A DNA stretch of 64,000 nucleotides. Origin: Anderseniella sp963700735 (GTDB lineage: Bacteria; Pseudomonadota; Alphaproteobacteria; Rhizobiales; Aestuariivirgaceae). The DNA is taken from contig CAVOYR010000005.1 in the NCBI GenBank assembly GCA_963700735.1, forward strand, positions 682,001 through 746,000. Reading direction: 5' to 3'. Made by a program: the position numbers and the translations under genes. The notes under the pieces were generated by a model. It did not search any database. It was not told where the DNA came from and worked only from the letters and a program-made list of their open reading frames with translations. Of this stretch, positions 44,657 through 52,899 are shown one piece after another (within the stretch, counting starts at the first letter, position 1; every line of letters starts with the position of its first letter).

Positions 44657-45430
44657 CTACATCAACCCCCGGCGCAGCAGGTTCAGCGCGATCAGCAACA
44701 AGGCCACCATCAGCACCTTCCGGAAGGTATCGGGGTGCATGGCACCCTGCAAACGCATGCCCAGCCACATGCCGATGTACGCCGGCACGCAGGCGATGAC
44801 CGACAGCCCTGCAATGGCTGGGGTCAACATGCCGTTGAGCACGTAGCCCGCAATCAGCGGAATGCCGGCAAGGCCAAACACCACCCCCACACTGACGCTC
44901 CAGATATCCTTAGCCACGCCTGAGGCGATCAGGAACATGGTCAATGGCGGGCCGTAGACCGACGTTGGCCCGCCCACCAGACCCGCAGCGATACCGGCCA
45001 CGACGCTGGCAGCGCGCTCGCGATGCGGAGGGATATGCGGCTTCCAGCGGGTGACGTTCATCAGCACGAACGCCAGAACCACGACGCCCAGCACGATGAG
45101 CAGCGCATCCGACGGGATGGACGCAGCAAACAGCGACATCAGAAAGATACTGATGGCCGACACGACGATGAGCAGCCAGAACCGGTTGAGCGCCGTGTTT
45201 GCGCCTGCCAGACCGGCGGAGAAAGCCAATTGGACGTTGGTGACCACGATGGGAATGACCATTGTTGCAACGGCCAGCTTCGGATCCAGCACCAGCAACA
45301 TCACCGACAGGCCGACCAGCGGCAACGCGATGCCGACCACGCCCTTGCAGATGCCGCCAAGCAGCATGGCAAGCATGACCATGGCAACCTGCAACCAGGT
45401 AAAGCCGAAGAACAGGTGGTCCGGGCTCAC
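44657..45430 (-). CDS. TauE/SafE-family membrane exporter, second copy
   Basis: 257 residues, about eight membrane helices, with the family start FTWLQVAMVMLAMLLGGICKG and a repeated motif GGPTSVYGPPL. Members export sulfite, sulfoacetate or related anions; many have unknown cargo. It is placed after the polyamine ABC genes on the same strand, 90 bases from potG, but no sulfur gene is adjacent, so its cargo is open. Confidence 0.85.
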   Translation of the reverse strand: MSPDHLFFGFTWLQVAMVMLAMLLGGICKGVVGIALPLVGLSVMLLVLDPKLAVATMVIPIVVTNVQLAFSAGLAGANTALNRFWLLIVVSAISIFLMSLFAASIPSDALLIVLGVVVLAFVLMNVTRWKPHIPPHRERAASVVAGIAAGLVGGPTSVYGPPLTMFLIASGVAKDIWSVSVGVVFGLAGIPLIAGYVLNGMLTPAIAGLSVIACVPAYIGMWLGMRLQGAMHPDTFRKVLMVALLLIALNLLRRGLM

Positions 45431-45520
45431 CTGGTCATCTCTTGTGCCTGCGCATCATGCAGGCCCGGCTGCGTCGCAACCAGTTGCGGTGAAGCAGGAA
45501 AAACATCGGAACAAGCCGCC

Positions 45521-46600
45521 CTACTGGTCGAGGACCAGCGTGTCATCCGGATGCCAGCTGAGCCACACTTTCTTGCCCTTTTCGAGCAGGCCGCTGATGG
45601 CACGATCATTCTGCACGTTGACCGCCAGCTCCAGCCCGTCGGCACAGGTCACGAACACGTTCGAGACATCGCCATAATAGGCGAAGTCGCGGATCTCGCC
45701 CTGTACGGCGATGTCGCCCGCCCGCTTTGGCTTGGTCGCGCTTACCTCAAGCTTTTCAGGACGCACCGCCAGCGAGACCTTGCCAGACGCCTTGCCGTCG
45801 AACGGTACGGTGACCTTGCCCAGGCCTTTGGCCGAACAGGTGACGCCGCCCTTCTCGACGCCGGCAACCTCTGCATCGATCAGGTTGATCTTGCCGATGA
45901 AGTCGGCCACGAAGCGGGACGTCGGCTTTTCATACAGTTCCTCGGGGCCTGCAATCTGCCTGACTGCGCCCTTTTCCATGACCGCGATGCGGTCTGCCAT
46001 CGACAGGGCTTCGTCCTGGTCATGGGTGACGATGATGAAGGTGATGCCGATGACCTGTTGCAGGCGGGCAAGCTCAAGCTGCATGTGTTCGCGCAGCTTG
46101 GCATCGAGCGCCGACAATGGTTCGTCGAGCAGCAGCACCTTGGGCCGCTTGACCAGGGCACGGGCCAGCGCCACGCGCTGGCGCTGGCCACCTGAGAGCT
46201 GGTCCGGCTTGCGGTCGGCCATGGCGCGCATCTGCACCATTTCGAGTGCATCTTCCACCCGTGGCCCAATCTCGGCGGAAGGCGTGCCGGTGACCTTGAG
46301 GCCATAGGCGACGTTGTCGCGCACACTCATGTGCGGGAACACGGCATAGGACTGGAACACCATGTTGACCGGGCGCTGGTTGGCGGGCACGCCATCCATC
46401 GGCTGGCCATCGATCAGGATTTCGCCTTCGCCCTTGGTTTCGAGCCCGGCAATCATGCGCAGCAGCGTGGTCTTGCCACAGCCCGACGGCCCCAGCAGTG
46501 CGAAGAACTCGTTCGGCTTGATGTCGAACGAGACGTTGTCGACCGCGACCACGCCGGGGTAGCGCTTCACGACATTCCTGATGGACACGATGGGTTGCAT
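45521..46600 (-). CDS. Polyamine ABC transporter ATP-binding subunit (PotG/PotA-like)
   Basis: 359 residues from ATG 46600 (MQPIVSIRNVVKRYPG). Walker A GPSGCGKTT, signature LSGGQRQRVALARAL and Walker B VLLLDEPLSALD are all intact, and the C-terminal 100 residues make a TOBE regulatory domain. It energises the permeases encoded just upstream, 14 bases away, importing putrescine or spermidine. The order binding protein, permease, permease, ATPase is that of potFGHI-type systems with the ATPase last. Confidence 0.94.
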   Translation of the reverse strand: MQPIVSIRNVVKRYPGVVAVDNVSFDIKPNEFFALLGPSGCGKTTLLRMIAGLETKGEGEILIDGQPMDGVPANQRPVNMVFQSYAVFPHMSVRDNVAYGLKVTGTPSAEIGPRVEDALEMVQMRAMADRKPDQLSGGQRQRVALARALVKRPKVLLLDEPLSALDAKLREHMQLELARLQQVIGITFIIVTHDQDEALSMADRIAVMEKGAVRQIAGPEELYEKPTSRFVADFIGKINLIDAEVAGVEKGGVTCSAKGLGKVTVPFDGKASGKVSLAVRPEKLEVSATKPKRAGDIAVQGEIRDFAYYGDVSNVFVTCADGLELAVNVQNDRAISGLLEKGKKVWLSWHPDDTLVLDQ

Positions 46601-46613
46601 GAAAAAACCGTCC

Positions 46614-47486
46614 CTAGTGTTCGGACTTGCTGGGGGCCTGCATCCGCATCGCGAGTACAGTGGCCACGAGTGTGATGACGATGAGTGCGGTCGAGGCCGC
46701 GTTGATGTCAGGCGATACGCCCCGGCGTACCAGCGAGTAGACCTTGACCGGGAAGGTGTTGGTATCCGGCCCGGCGGTGAAGAAGGTGATGACGAAATCA
46801 TCCAGCGACAGCGTGAATGCCAGCAGCGCGCCAGCGATGACACCAGGCTTCATGAATGGCAACACCACGTTGACGAAGGTTTGCCACTCGTTTGCGCCGA
46901 GGTCCTTGGAAGCTTCCTCCAGTTCACGGTTGAAGCCTGCAAGGCGAGCGCGCACGACCACGGCCACGAACGGAAAGCAGAAGGCGATGTGCGCGGCGGT
47001 GATGGCGCCGAGATTGAGCGGCCAGATCGACCACAGCTCGTTCCACCACGCAACCGGGCCGCTGTCGAACGAGCGCATCCAGCCGCCGACGCGCGAGAAC
47101 ATTACCAGCACCGCGACGCCCATGCAGATTTCAGGGATGACGATGGGCAGGGCCATCACGCCCTCGACGCCCGCCTTGAACGGAAACCGGAACCGCCACA
47201 ACCACATGGCCACGGCGGTACCGATGATGGTTGCAACCACGGTGCACATGATGGCGATGGTGATGGAGTTCACGAAGGCCTCGAACAGCGCCACGTCGTT
47301 CCACGCCTTCACGTAGTACTTGGTGGTGAAGCCCTGCCAGACGATGTTGCGCTTGGAGTCGTTGAAGCTGAAGGCAATGAGCTGTGCGATTGGCGCGTAC
47401 AGCAAGATGAAGACGATGACGCCAAAGCCGATCAGCCAGGGCGACTTGCCGTAATCGAGCGGACCTCTGCCGGATGAGCGTGCCAT
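46614..47486 (-). CDS. Polyamine ABC transporter permease (PotI-like)
   Basis: 290 residues, six predicted membrane helices and the ABC-permease EAA loop (EEASKDLGANEWQTFVNVVLP). Forms the membrane channel with the upstream permease, three bases away. The first helix begins near residue 18. Normal length for PotI/PotC. Confidence 0.93.
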   Translation of the reverse strand: MARSSGRGPLDYGKSPWLIGFGVIVFILLYAPIAQLIAFSFNDSKRNIVWQGFTTKYYVKAWNDVALFEAFVNSITIAIMCTVVATIIGTAVAMWLWRFRFPFKAGVEGVMALPIVIPEICMGVAVLVMFSRVGGWMRSFDSGPVAWWNELWSIWPLNLGAITAAHIAFCFPFVAVVVRARLAGFNRELEEASKDLGANEWQTFVNVVLPFMKPGVIAGALLAFTLSLDDFVITFFTAGPDTNTFPVKVYSLVRRGVSPDINAASTALIVITLVATVLAMRMQAPSKSEH

Positions 47487-47489
47487 GGC

Positions 47490-48380
47490 CTACACCCCTA
47501 CCCCGCCCCGGGAGCGCGCACTGATGAAGGCGCGCACGGCGAGGGCTGCAAACGTGATGTACATCAGCAGGAACGACAGGGCCGCACCAAAAGGCCAGTC
47601 ATTGGCGGCCTTGAACTGGTCGGTAATGACGTTGCCGATCATGATGGCGTTGGTGCCGCCAAGCAGGTCCGGCACAAGGAACATGCCAAGCATGGGGATG
47701 AACACCAGGATAATGCCGGACACGATGCCGGGCATGGTCAGCGGTACGGTGACCTTCCAGAAGGTGGTCCACTGGCTGGCGCCAAGGTCGAGGCTTGCTT
47801 CCAGGTATGAGCGGTCGAGGCGCTCGATGGTGGCGTACAGCGGCAGCACCATGAACGGCATGAACACGTAGACCATGCCGACGATGACGGCACCATTATT
47901 GTAGAGCAATTCAAGCGGTTGGAAGGGTCCGGCCACATGATCGAGCTGGAACAGGTTGTACAGCCATTCGAGGAAGAAGTTCAGCGTGCCGCGCGTGCGA
48001 AACACCGCGATCAGCGCATAGGTGCGGATCAGCAGGTTGATCCAGAACGGCAGGATGATGAGCAGTAGCAGCAAGGGCCGCCACCGGGGCGGCGAGAAAC
48101 AGATTCCAAATGCTATCGGGTAAGCAATCGCAAGGCACACGACAGTCGCCACGATGCTGATGATGACGCTCTTGAAGAACACCCACAGGTAAGTGGGGTT
48201 GAACGCACGTGCGTAGTTCTCGAGAGTGCCGGTAATGCCGATTTCGGTGATTGAGGTCTTTTCCCCGAACGACATCAGCCAGATCAGGAAAAGGGGAATC
48301 AGGAAAAACACGGTGAGCCAGAACACTCCCGGCAGCGCGGTCACCCAGAAGACGACCCTGTTCTCTTTCCAGTTTTCCAA
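47490..48380 (-). CDS. Polyamine ABC transporter permease (PotH-like)
   Basis: 296 residues, six predicted membrane helices, EAA loop LEASLDLGASQWTTFWKVTVP region. Starts 66 bases after the binding-protein gene and nearly abuts the second permease. PotH/PotB-type partner of the importer. Confidence 0.93.
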   Translation of the reverse strand: MENWKENRVVFWVTALPGVFWLTVFFLIPLFLIWLMSFGEKTSITEIGITGTLENYARAFNPTYLWVFFKSVIISIVATVVCLAIAYPIAFGICFSPPRWRPLLLLLIILPFWINLLIRTYALIAVFRTRGTLNFFLEWLYNLFQLDHVAGPFQPLELLYNNGAVIVGMVYVFMPFMVLPLYATIERLDRSYLEASLDLGASQWTTFWKVTVPLTMPGIVSGIILVFIPMLGMFLVPDLLGGTNAIMIGNVITDQFKAANDWPFGAALSFLLMYITFAALAVRAFISARSRGGVGV

Positions 48381-48446
48381 TTGATCCCGCCCCAGCTTGC
48401 CGGACCGGGTCGCCCCGGTCCGGCCATTGTCACATCAGGTTGCCAA

Positions 48447-49517
48447 TCAGGCAGCCTGGACGCGGGTCCAGCTTTCAGACCGCATCTTGGTCTTTTCTTC
48501 CGAGTACAGTGCAGGCTCGCACTTGGCGACTACCTCGTCGCTCGGGAAGATGCCGGGGTTGCTGGTGTACTTCTCATCCATCTTGGCCTTGGCGGCAGCA
48601 TTGGCCGTGGCGTACTGGATGGTGTCGGCGATGTGGGCGCCGGCATCGGCATCGAAGATGTAGTTGAGGAACGCATGGGCATTCTCGGGGTGCGGTGCAC
48701 CCTTGGCGATGCAGACGCAATCCTGCCACAGCAGGCTGCCTTCGGCCGGCACCACGTAGCTCAGGTCTTCATCTTCGGCCATCACCTGGATGATGTCGCC
48801 GTTCCACTCCATGGCGAGGTCAACTTCACCGGAGGCCAGCAGGTCCTGGCCGTTGTCGTCGGCATAGGCCTTGATGTGCTTCTTGCCGGCGATGAGCAGT
48901 TCTTCGGCTGCCTTCATCTCGGCCGGATCGACCGAGTTGTAGGAGTGGCCGAGATACTTCAGCGCGATGCCGATGACGGCATCCGCATCGCCCAGCAGCG
49001 AGATGCGGCCGGAGTGGGCATCGCCTTCGAACACCGACTTCCAGCTGCCGGCATTGTCGACCTTGGACTTGCGGAAGCCGTTGCCCAGCGTGCCCCACAT
49101 GTAGGGCAGCGAGAACTTGCGCCCGGGGTCAAAGGCGGCGTCCTTGAAGGCGTCGGCAATGTTGGCCATGTTCGGGATCTTCGAGTGGTCGAGTTCCTGC
49201 AGCATGTTGGCGGCGATCATGCGCTCGACATAGTCGTTGGTCGGCACGATGACGTCATAGCCCGGATTGCCTTCCTTGAGCTTGGCGAACAGTTCAGCGT
49301 TGTCGGCGTACAGGTCCATCTTGACCTCGATGCCGGTCGCCTTGTTGAAATCGGCCAGCGTGGTCTCGCCGATGTAGGTATCCCAGTTGTAGAAGTTGAG
49401 CTTCTTCTCTTCCTCGGCCATGGACTTGTACGGCATCATGGTGAGGCCGATGAAGGCGGCGCCGGTGCCCTTCAGCACTGACCGGCGGGAAGCGTGAAAG
49501 CGTGGCTTGAATGTCAT
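48447..49517 (-). CDS. Polyamine-binding periplasmic protein (PotF/PotD-like)
   Basis: 356 residues with a Tat-like signal (FHASRRSVLKGTGAAFIG, then PYKSMA) and the family start of the mature part LNFYNWDTYIGE. Conserved acidic residues around DVIVPTNDYVERM and DLAMEWNGD fit a polyamine site. It captures putrescine or spermidine in the periplasm for the ABC importer coded downstream. A hairpin terminator sits between it and the upstream aminotransferase gene, so it may be expressed separately. Confidence 0.94.
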   Translation of the reverse strand: MTFKPRFHASRRSVLKGTGAAFIGLTMMPYKSMAEEEKKLNFYNWDTYIGETTLADFNKATGIEVKMDLYADNAELFAKLKEGNPGYDVIVPTNDYVERMIAANMLQELDHSKIPNMANIADAFKDAAFDPGRKFSLPYMWGTLGNGFRKSKVDNAGSWKSVFEGDAHSGRISLLGDADAVIGIALKYLGHSYNSVDPAEMKAAEELLIAGKKHIKAYADDNGQDLLASGEVDLAMEWNGDIIQVMAEDEDLSYVVPAEGSLLWQDCVCIAKGAPHPENAHAFLNYIFDADAGAHIADTIQYATANAAAKAKMDEKYTSNPGIFPSDEVVAKCEPALYSEEKTKMRSESWTRVQAA

Positions 49518-49540
49518 TCGAAATTACTCCCTGGTTTCAG

Positions 49541-49569
49541 TAAAAGCCGGACACTTGACGGGTGTCCGG
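49541..49569 (-). terminator. Terminator or attenuator between spuC-like gene and potF-like gene
   Basis: A CCGGACAC/GTGTCCGG stem with a CCGTCAA loop is followed on the minus strand by CTTTTAC. It is 77 bases past the aminotransferase stop and just ahead of the binding-protein gene. Confidence 0.65.
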
Positions 49570-49645
49570 TGCAACGTTGCCCGGTGCAAGTGTTAAACTT
49601 TCCGGCAACAGATTCAACGCTGTTTTAAAGGCAGTCCGTGCTCAA

Positions 49646-51022
49646 TCATTCAGCTTCGTGACGCACGTCTGCCCAGGTCGCATCAAGCGCGACACGGGCA
49701 AGTGCGGCCCACTCGTCCACCTCCGCCTCGGTGATGCACAGCGGCGGCGAGAACACCATCGAATCCCAGCACGCGCGCATGACCAGGTTGTTGGCGAAGC
49801 AATGGTCGCGGCAGATGCCGCCGACCCTGCCCCAGTCATCAAAGCGGGCGCGGGTCTTCTTGTTCTTCACCAGTTCGATGGCACCGATCAGGCCCTTGAC
49901 GCGCACCTCGCCGACGATGGGGTGATCGGCCAGTGCGCCGATCTTGTCCTTCACCACGGCTTCCATGCGCGCGGCGTTCTCGACCAGGCCTTCTTCCTCG
50001 ATGATGCGCAGGTTCTCCAGCGCCACCGCACAGGCGACCGGGTGCCCCGAGTAGGTGTAGCCATGGTAGAACTCGCCGCCCTTGTCGAAGAACTCGCCGA
50101 TCAGCGCGTCGGAAACGGCAACCGCGCCGATGGGCTGGTAGCCGGACGACAGGCCCTTGGCCATGATGACGATGTCAGGGTCAAAGCCCATGGTCTGGTG
50201 GCCGAACCAGTTGCCGGTGCGGCCGAACCCGCAGATCACTTCGTCCGCCACGATGGGGATGCCGTGTTCCCTGCAGACCTTCTGCACGTAGGGCCAGTAG
50301 GTGTCCGGCGGGATGATGACGCCGCCTGCCCCCTGGATCGGCTCGCCGACGAAGGCTGCCACCTTGTCCGGCCCCAGTTCGAGGATCTTGGCCTCGACTT
50401 CCTTCGCGGCCTTCAGGCCGAACTCGTCACGGCTCATCTCGCCGCCATGCTGGAACCAGTCGGGCTCGAGCACGTGGTGGAAGCCCGGCAGCGGCAGGCC
50501 GCCTTGCGCGTGCATCGCCGACATGCCGCCCAGCGAGGCGGAAATGCAGGTGGAGCCGTGGTAGGCGCGGGTGCGGGCAATGAAGTGCATGCGCTCCGGC
50601 TGGCCCTTCACCTCCCAGTAGCGGCGGACGAAGCGCACCATGGTGTCGTTGGCTTCGGAACCGGAGTTGACGAAGAACACCTGGTTGAAGCGCTCCGGCA
50701 GCAGGCTGGCGACCTTCTCGGCGAGCCTTGTGGCGGGCACCGTCGTGGTCTTGAAGAAGGTGTTGTAGAACGGCAGGTCGAGCATCTGCTGGTAGGCGGC
50801 CTCGGCCAGCGACTTGCGGCCATAGCCGACGTTGACGCACCACAGCCCGGCCATGGCGTCGAGCATCTTGTGGCCCTTGCCGTCCCAGATGTGCACGCCC
50901 TTGGCGTGGGTGATGACGCGCGCACCGCCGCCTTCGTGGAAGGACTTGTGGTCGGTGAACGGGTGGAAGTGGTGCGCGTTGTCGGCGGCGACGAGTTCTT
51001 CGATGTTGAGGTTCTTGTTCAT
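49646..51022 (-). CDS. spuC: Class III aminotransferase (putrescine-pyruvate type)
   Basis: 458 residues of the class III PLP aminotransferases. The PLP lysine is in VIMAKGLSSGYQP, and the motifs VNSGSEANDTMVRF and GSTCISASLGG are present. The closest functional type is the putrescine- or polyamine-pyruvate transaminase SpuC, an alternative to the gamma-glutamyl pathway. Being directly upstream of a polyamine importer supports this. Relatives also use beta-alanine, taurine or omega-amines, so the symbol is probable rather than certain. Confidence 0.88.
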   Translation of the reverse strand: MNKNLNIEELVAADNAHHFHPFTDHKSFHEGGGARVITHAKGVHIWDGKGHKMLDAMAGLWCVNVGYGRKSLAEAAYQQMLDLPFYNTFFKTTTVPATRLAEKVASLLPERFNQVFFVNSGSEANDTMVRFVRRYWEVKGQPERMHFIARTRAYHGSTCISASLGGMSAMHAQGGLPLPGFHHVLEPDWFQHGGEMSRDEFGLKAAKEVEAKILELGPDKVAAFVGEPIQGAGGVIIPPDTYWPYVQKVCREHGIPIVADEVICGFGRTGNWFGHQTMGFDPDIVIMAKGLSSGYQPIGAVAVSDALIGEFFDKGGEFYHGYTYSGHPVACAVALENLRIIEEEGLVENAARMEAVVKDKIGALADHPIVGEVRVKGLIGAIELVKNKKTRARFDDWGRVGGICRDHCFANNLVMRACWDSMVFSPPLCITEAEVDEWAALARVALDATWADVRHEAE

Positions 51023-51353
51023 GATGTGTCTTCCGGAAATGATCTGGGGATGAGCCGCGCAGTCGTTTGCGCGCGGCCCGCTCAGGCGATCACGGAGACG
51101 CTCAGGGATTGAAGCCGATGCGGGCGCAGTTGAGCAGCACCTCGTCGTGGTTCACACGCTGGTCGCGCAGGCTCAGAAAGCCGGTGGTGCCAATCCTGAA
51201 GAACATGATGTGATGAAGATGCCACGGCGGTTGCCCATTGGCAAGGCAGGGTGGCAGGCGCCGGCACATATCGACAACCGTCACGCGACGCTTGACATTT
51301 TGATTGCAGCATCAAGATTTGCTGGCGTGGAAGTCGAAAGCTGGAGGATTATC
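51023..51353. other. 331-bp gap upstream of higA-like gene and spuC
   Basis: No gene I can support. A 60-residue minus frame (51102-51284; core IGTTGFLSLRDQRVNHDEV) is open and looks somewhat protein-like, but has no ribosome-binding site and no known relative. No HigB-type toxin is found in any frame. TTGACA at 51292-51297 may be the -35 of the higA promoter. The promoter of spuC must lie at the left side. Confidence 0.5.
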
Positions 51354-51659
51354 ATGGCTCTTAAAATGCACCCTTCGCTCGCCGTCCATGTTGGAGACTG
51401 GCTGAAGACTGAAATTGTCGAACCCGCGGGTCTGAGCGTGACAGCGCTTGCGGAACACTTCGACGTATCGCGTCAGGCGTTGAGCACCTTGCTCAATGGC
51501 AATTCCAGCCTGTCAGCCGACATGGCGATCCGCTTCGAGAAGGCGTTCGGCGTCAAGGCCGATACACTGCTGCGGATGCAGACGGCTTACGACCTGGCGC
51601 AAGCGCGCAAACACGAGGCGAAGATCAGGGTGAAGCCGTTGAAGAACGAGGCAGCGTAA
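51354..51659 (+). CDS. higA: HigA-type antitoxin / XRE regulator, orphan
   Basis: 101 residues from ATG 51354 with TGGAGG upstream. It matches HigA-family addiction antitoxins: MHPSLAVHVGDWLKTEIVEP, then VSRQALSTLLNGNSSLSADMA with the helix-turn-helix. HigA normally neutralises the mRNA-cutting toxin HigB encoded just before it; here no higB is present upstream or downstream. It abuts an rhs fragment on the opposite strand, so it may be a leftover from a mobile island or a re-used regulator. Confidence 0.82.
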   Translation: MALKMHPSLAVHVGDWLKTEIVEPAGLSVTALAEHFDVSRQALSTLLNGNSSLSADMAIRFEKAFGVKADTLLRMQTAYDLAQARKHEAKIRVKPLKNEAA

Positions 51660-51783
51660 GGTCCGCCCTCAGGTCCTGGGTCAGGTTGCCGGCGGCATCA
51701 TGGGCGAAGCTGCGGGTCTCGATGCCGTTGGTCAGCGCATTGGCGATGCGGTTGGAGAGGGTGTTGAAAGTTGGCGTGGTTGC
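51660..51783 (-). pseudogene. rhs/YD-repeat fragment
   Basis: On the minus strand a frame of about 40 residues reads NRIANALTNGIETRSF and then HDAAGNLTQD, the pattern of Rhs/YD repeats. It has no start of its own: its frame runs on into the immunity-gene 3' end on one side and the higA stop on the other. It is a remnant of an rhs gene body. YD repeats normally lie before the core of an Rhs protein, so this piece comes from a different copy than the tip at 52109. Confidence 0.65.
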
Positions 51784-51790
51784 CAATTGA

Positions 51791-52093
51791 CTATTTGAAC
51801 ATTGATCGATACCAAAATGCGCCCGAGTAACGCAGCCATTCTGAAAACTCCGGCTTCTCAAGTTTCAGAAGCTGTTTTTTTGGTATTTTATAGCGATGGA
51901 ATAAAGCAAGAATTTCAAGAAATTCATTCTGAGTCAGTTTCTTCATGTCAATGCTAACATACAGTGTTCGTAACCTTCCGTGGAATTCAACTACACTCTC
52001 AATTGATTCCAACCACGCAAAAAATGCGTCCTCATCCCCTTGGGAAAAGTAGCGCACGTTCTCAAGCTCCAATAAAGTGTGTTGCTTGCTCAC
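51791..52093 (-). CDS. Putative immunity protein for the rhs toxin tip
   Basis: 100 residues, acidic and aromatic-rich N terminus (MSKQHTLLELENVRYFSQGD), no signal peptide. Its base composition is clearly lower in GC than its neighbours (for example AAGTTTCAGAAGCTGTTTTT), a usual mark of transferred toxin-immunity cargo. It starts 15 bases after the toxin tip's stop in the same direction, the normal place for an immunity gene. Not recognised as a known immunity family; assignment is by position. Confidence 0.65.
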   Translation of the reverse strand: MSKQHTLLELENVRYFSQGDEDAFFAWLESIESVVEFHGRLRTLYVSIDMKKLTQNEFLEILALFHRYKIPKKQLLKLEKPEFSEWLRYSGAFWYRSMFK

Positions 52094-52108
52094 GACTTGA
52101 ATCCCTCA

Positions 52109-52672
52109 CTAGTGTGGGCGTGTTCTACCCTCTGGGTAGACGTTGCCTCTACTACCACCACGTTTGCCCTGCACGTCCCAGTGCGGGCCACCATGAGCTT
52201 TGCCCTTGGACTGTCCAGTCGGCACCCATGTGTTTCCCTTGGAGTCCTTCCAGCCCCACTGACCATTTGATGCTTGGCCCCACTGTTCGCCACCTTTGGG
52301 GTCCTTAAAGCCTTCGGCATCGCCCGGCTTTCCGGGTGCTTTAGCTCCGTCCTTATCCCATGCATCTGCCGGTGGCTTCGTGCTCATATGGAGCGCGATT
52401 GCAGCCGGATGACAAGCCATCAATGCCTGCATCGCCATTCCGGGCGGAACTGGTGGCGACAGCTTGTCCAAGCCAAGCCCGTAACCCAACCCAAGACCAA
52501 CAGTGAATCCAAGCGCAGAGGACGCGGCATTCGCTGCTGCTCCGGCAAACGGCAGGAGCATGGCAAACTGGCCACTGGGATCCACATACACCTGCGGTGA
52601 GTTAACGGCATAGGCGTATCTGCTTGGTCCGTCGGGGGTGAGAAGCGGTCCGAGCCGCAAGGCGAGGATCAA
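52109..52672 (-). CDS. Rhs C-terminal toxin tip (resembles polymorphic toxin type 37)
   Basis: About 187 residues in the open frame. The first part ends the Rhs core: DGPSRYAYAVNSPQVYVDPSG. After the core come a hydrophobic Gly/Ala-rich linker (ALGFTVGLGLGYGLGL) and a tip with WKDSKGNTWVPTG and HGGPHWDVQ, ending NVYPEGR. The HGGPHWDV pattern resembles the polymorphic toxin type 37 family, predicted nucleases. The frame lacks the full Rhs body (normally over 1000 residues), so it could not be delivered as such. Its start (M at 52672) is unlikely to be natural; it continues the piece at 52602-52887 in another frame. Confidence 0.7.
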   Translation of the reverse strand: MILALRLGPLLTPDGPSRYAYAVNSPQVYVDPSGQFAMLLPFAGAAANAASSALGFTVGLGLGYGLGLDKLSPPVPPGMAMQALMACHPAAIALHMSTKPPADAWDKDGAKAPGKPGDAEGFKDPKGGEQWGQASNGQWGWKDSKGNTWVPTGQSKGKAHGGPHWDVQGKRGGSRGNVYPEGRTRPH

Positions 52673-52887
52673 TCGATCCGGTGAATCGATTGAAGCGCAC
52701 GAACGAGCGGGTCTGCCTGAGTATAGCGGCCGAGGGTTGGATCATACGACCGGTGCCAGTTGTAGTGAAGGCCGGTTTCGAGGTTGAACCACTGGCCGGG
52801 TAACCGCGCGTCGAGGCTGGCGGTGCCGGTGATCTGGTGCACCCGCTGCCCAAAAATGAGGCTTTGTGTCAGCCCGGTAACGCGCAA
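52602..52887 (-). pseudogene. Rhs core remnant (out of frame with the toxin tip)
   Basis: A minus-strand frame from about 52887 reads LPGQWFNLETGLHYNWHRSY and then DPTLGRYTQADPL, the conserved start of the Rhs-associated core. It stops at about 52669, while the core resumes (DGPSRYAY) in another frame. The 60 bases between contain a GAATCGATT-type inverted repeat, possibly a scar. Upstream of 52887 the frame meets a stop and the neighbouring gene, so the whole Rhs body is lost. Confidence 0.65.
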
Positions 52888-52899
52888 TACTCACTCGTG

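Noticed and set aside
49562..51112. 516-residue plus-strand frame over spuC
   Set aside because: Antisense shadow of the aminotransferase.
51102..51284. 60-residue minus-strand frame as a HigB toxin or other gene
   Set aside because: No HigB features, no ribosome-binding site, and the strand does not fit a higBA operon.
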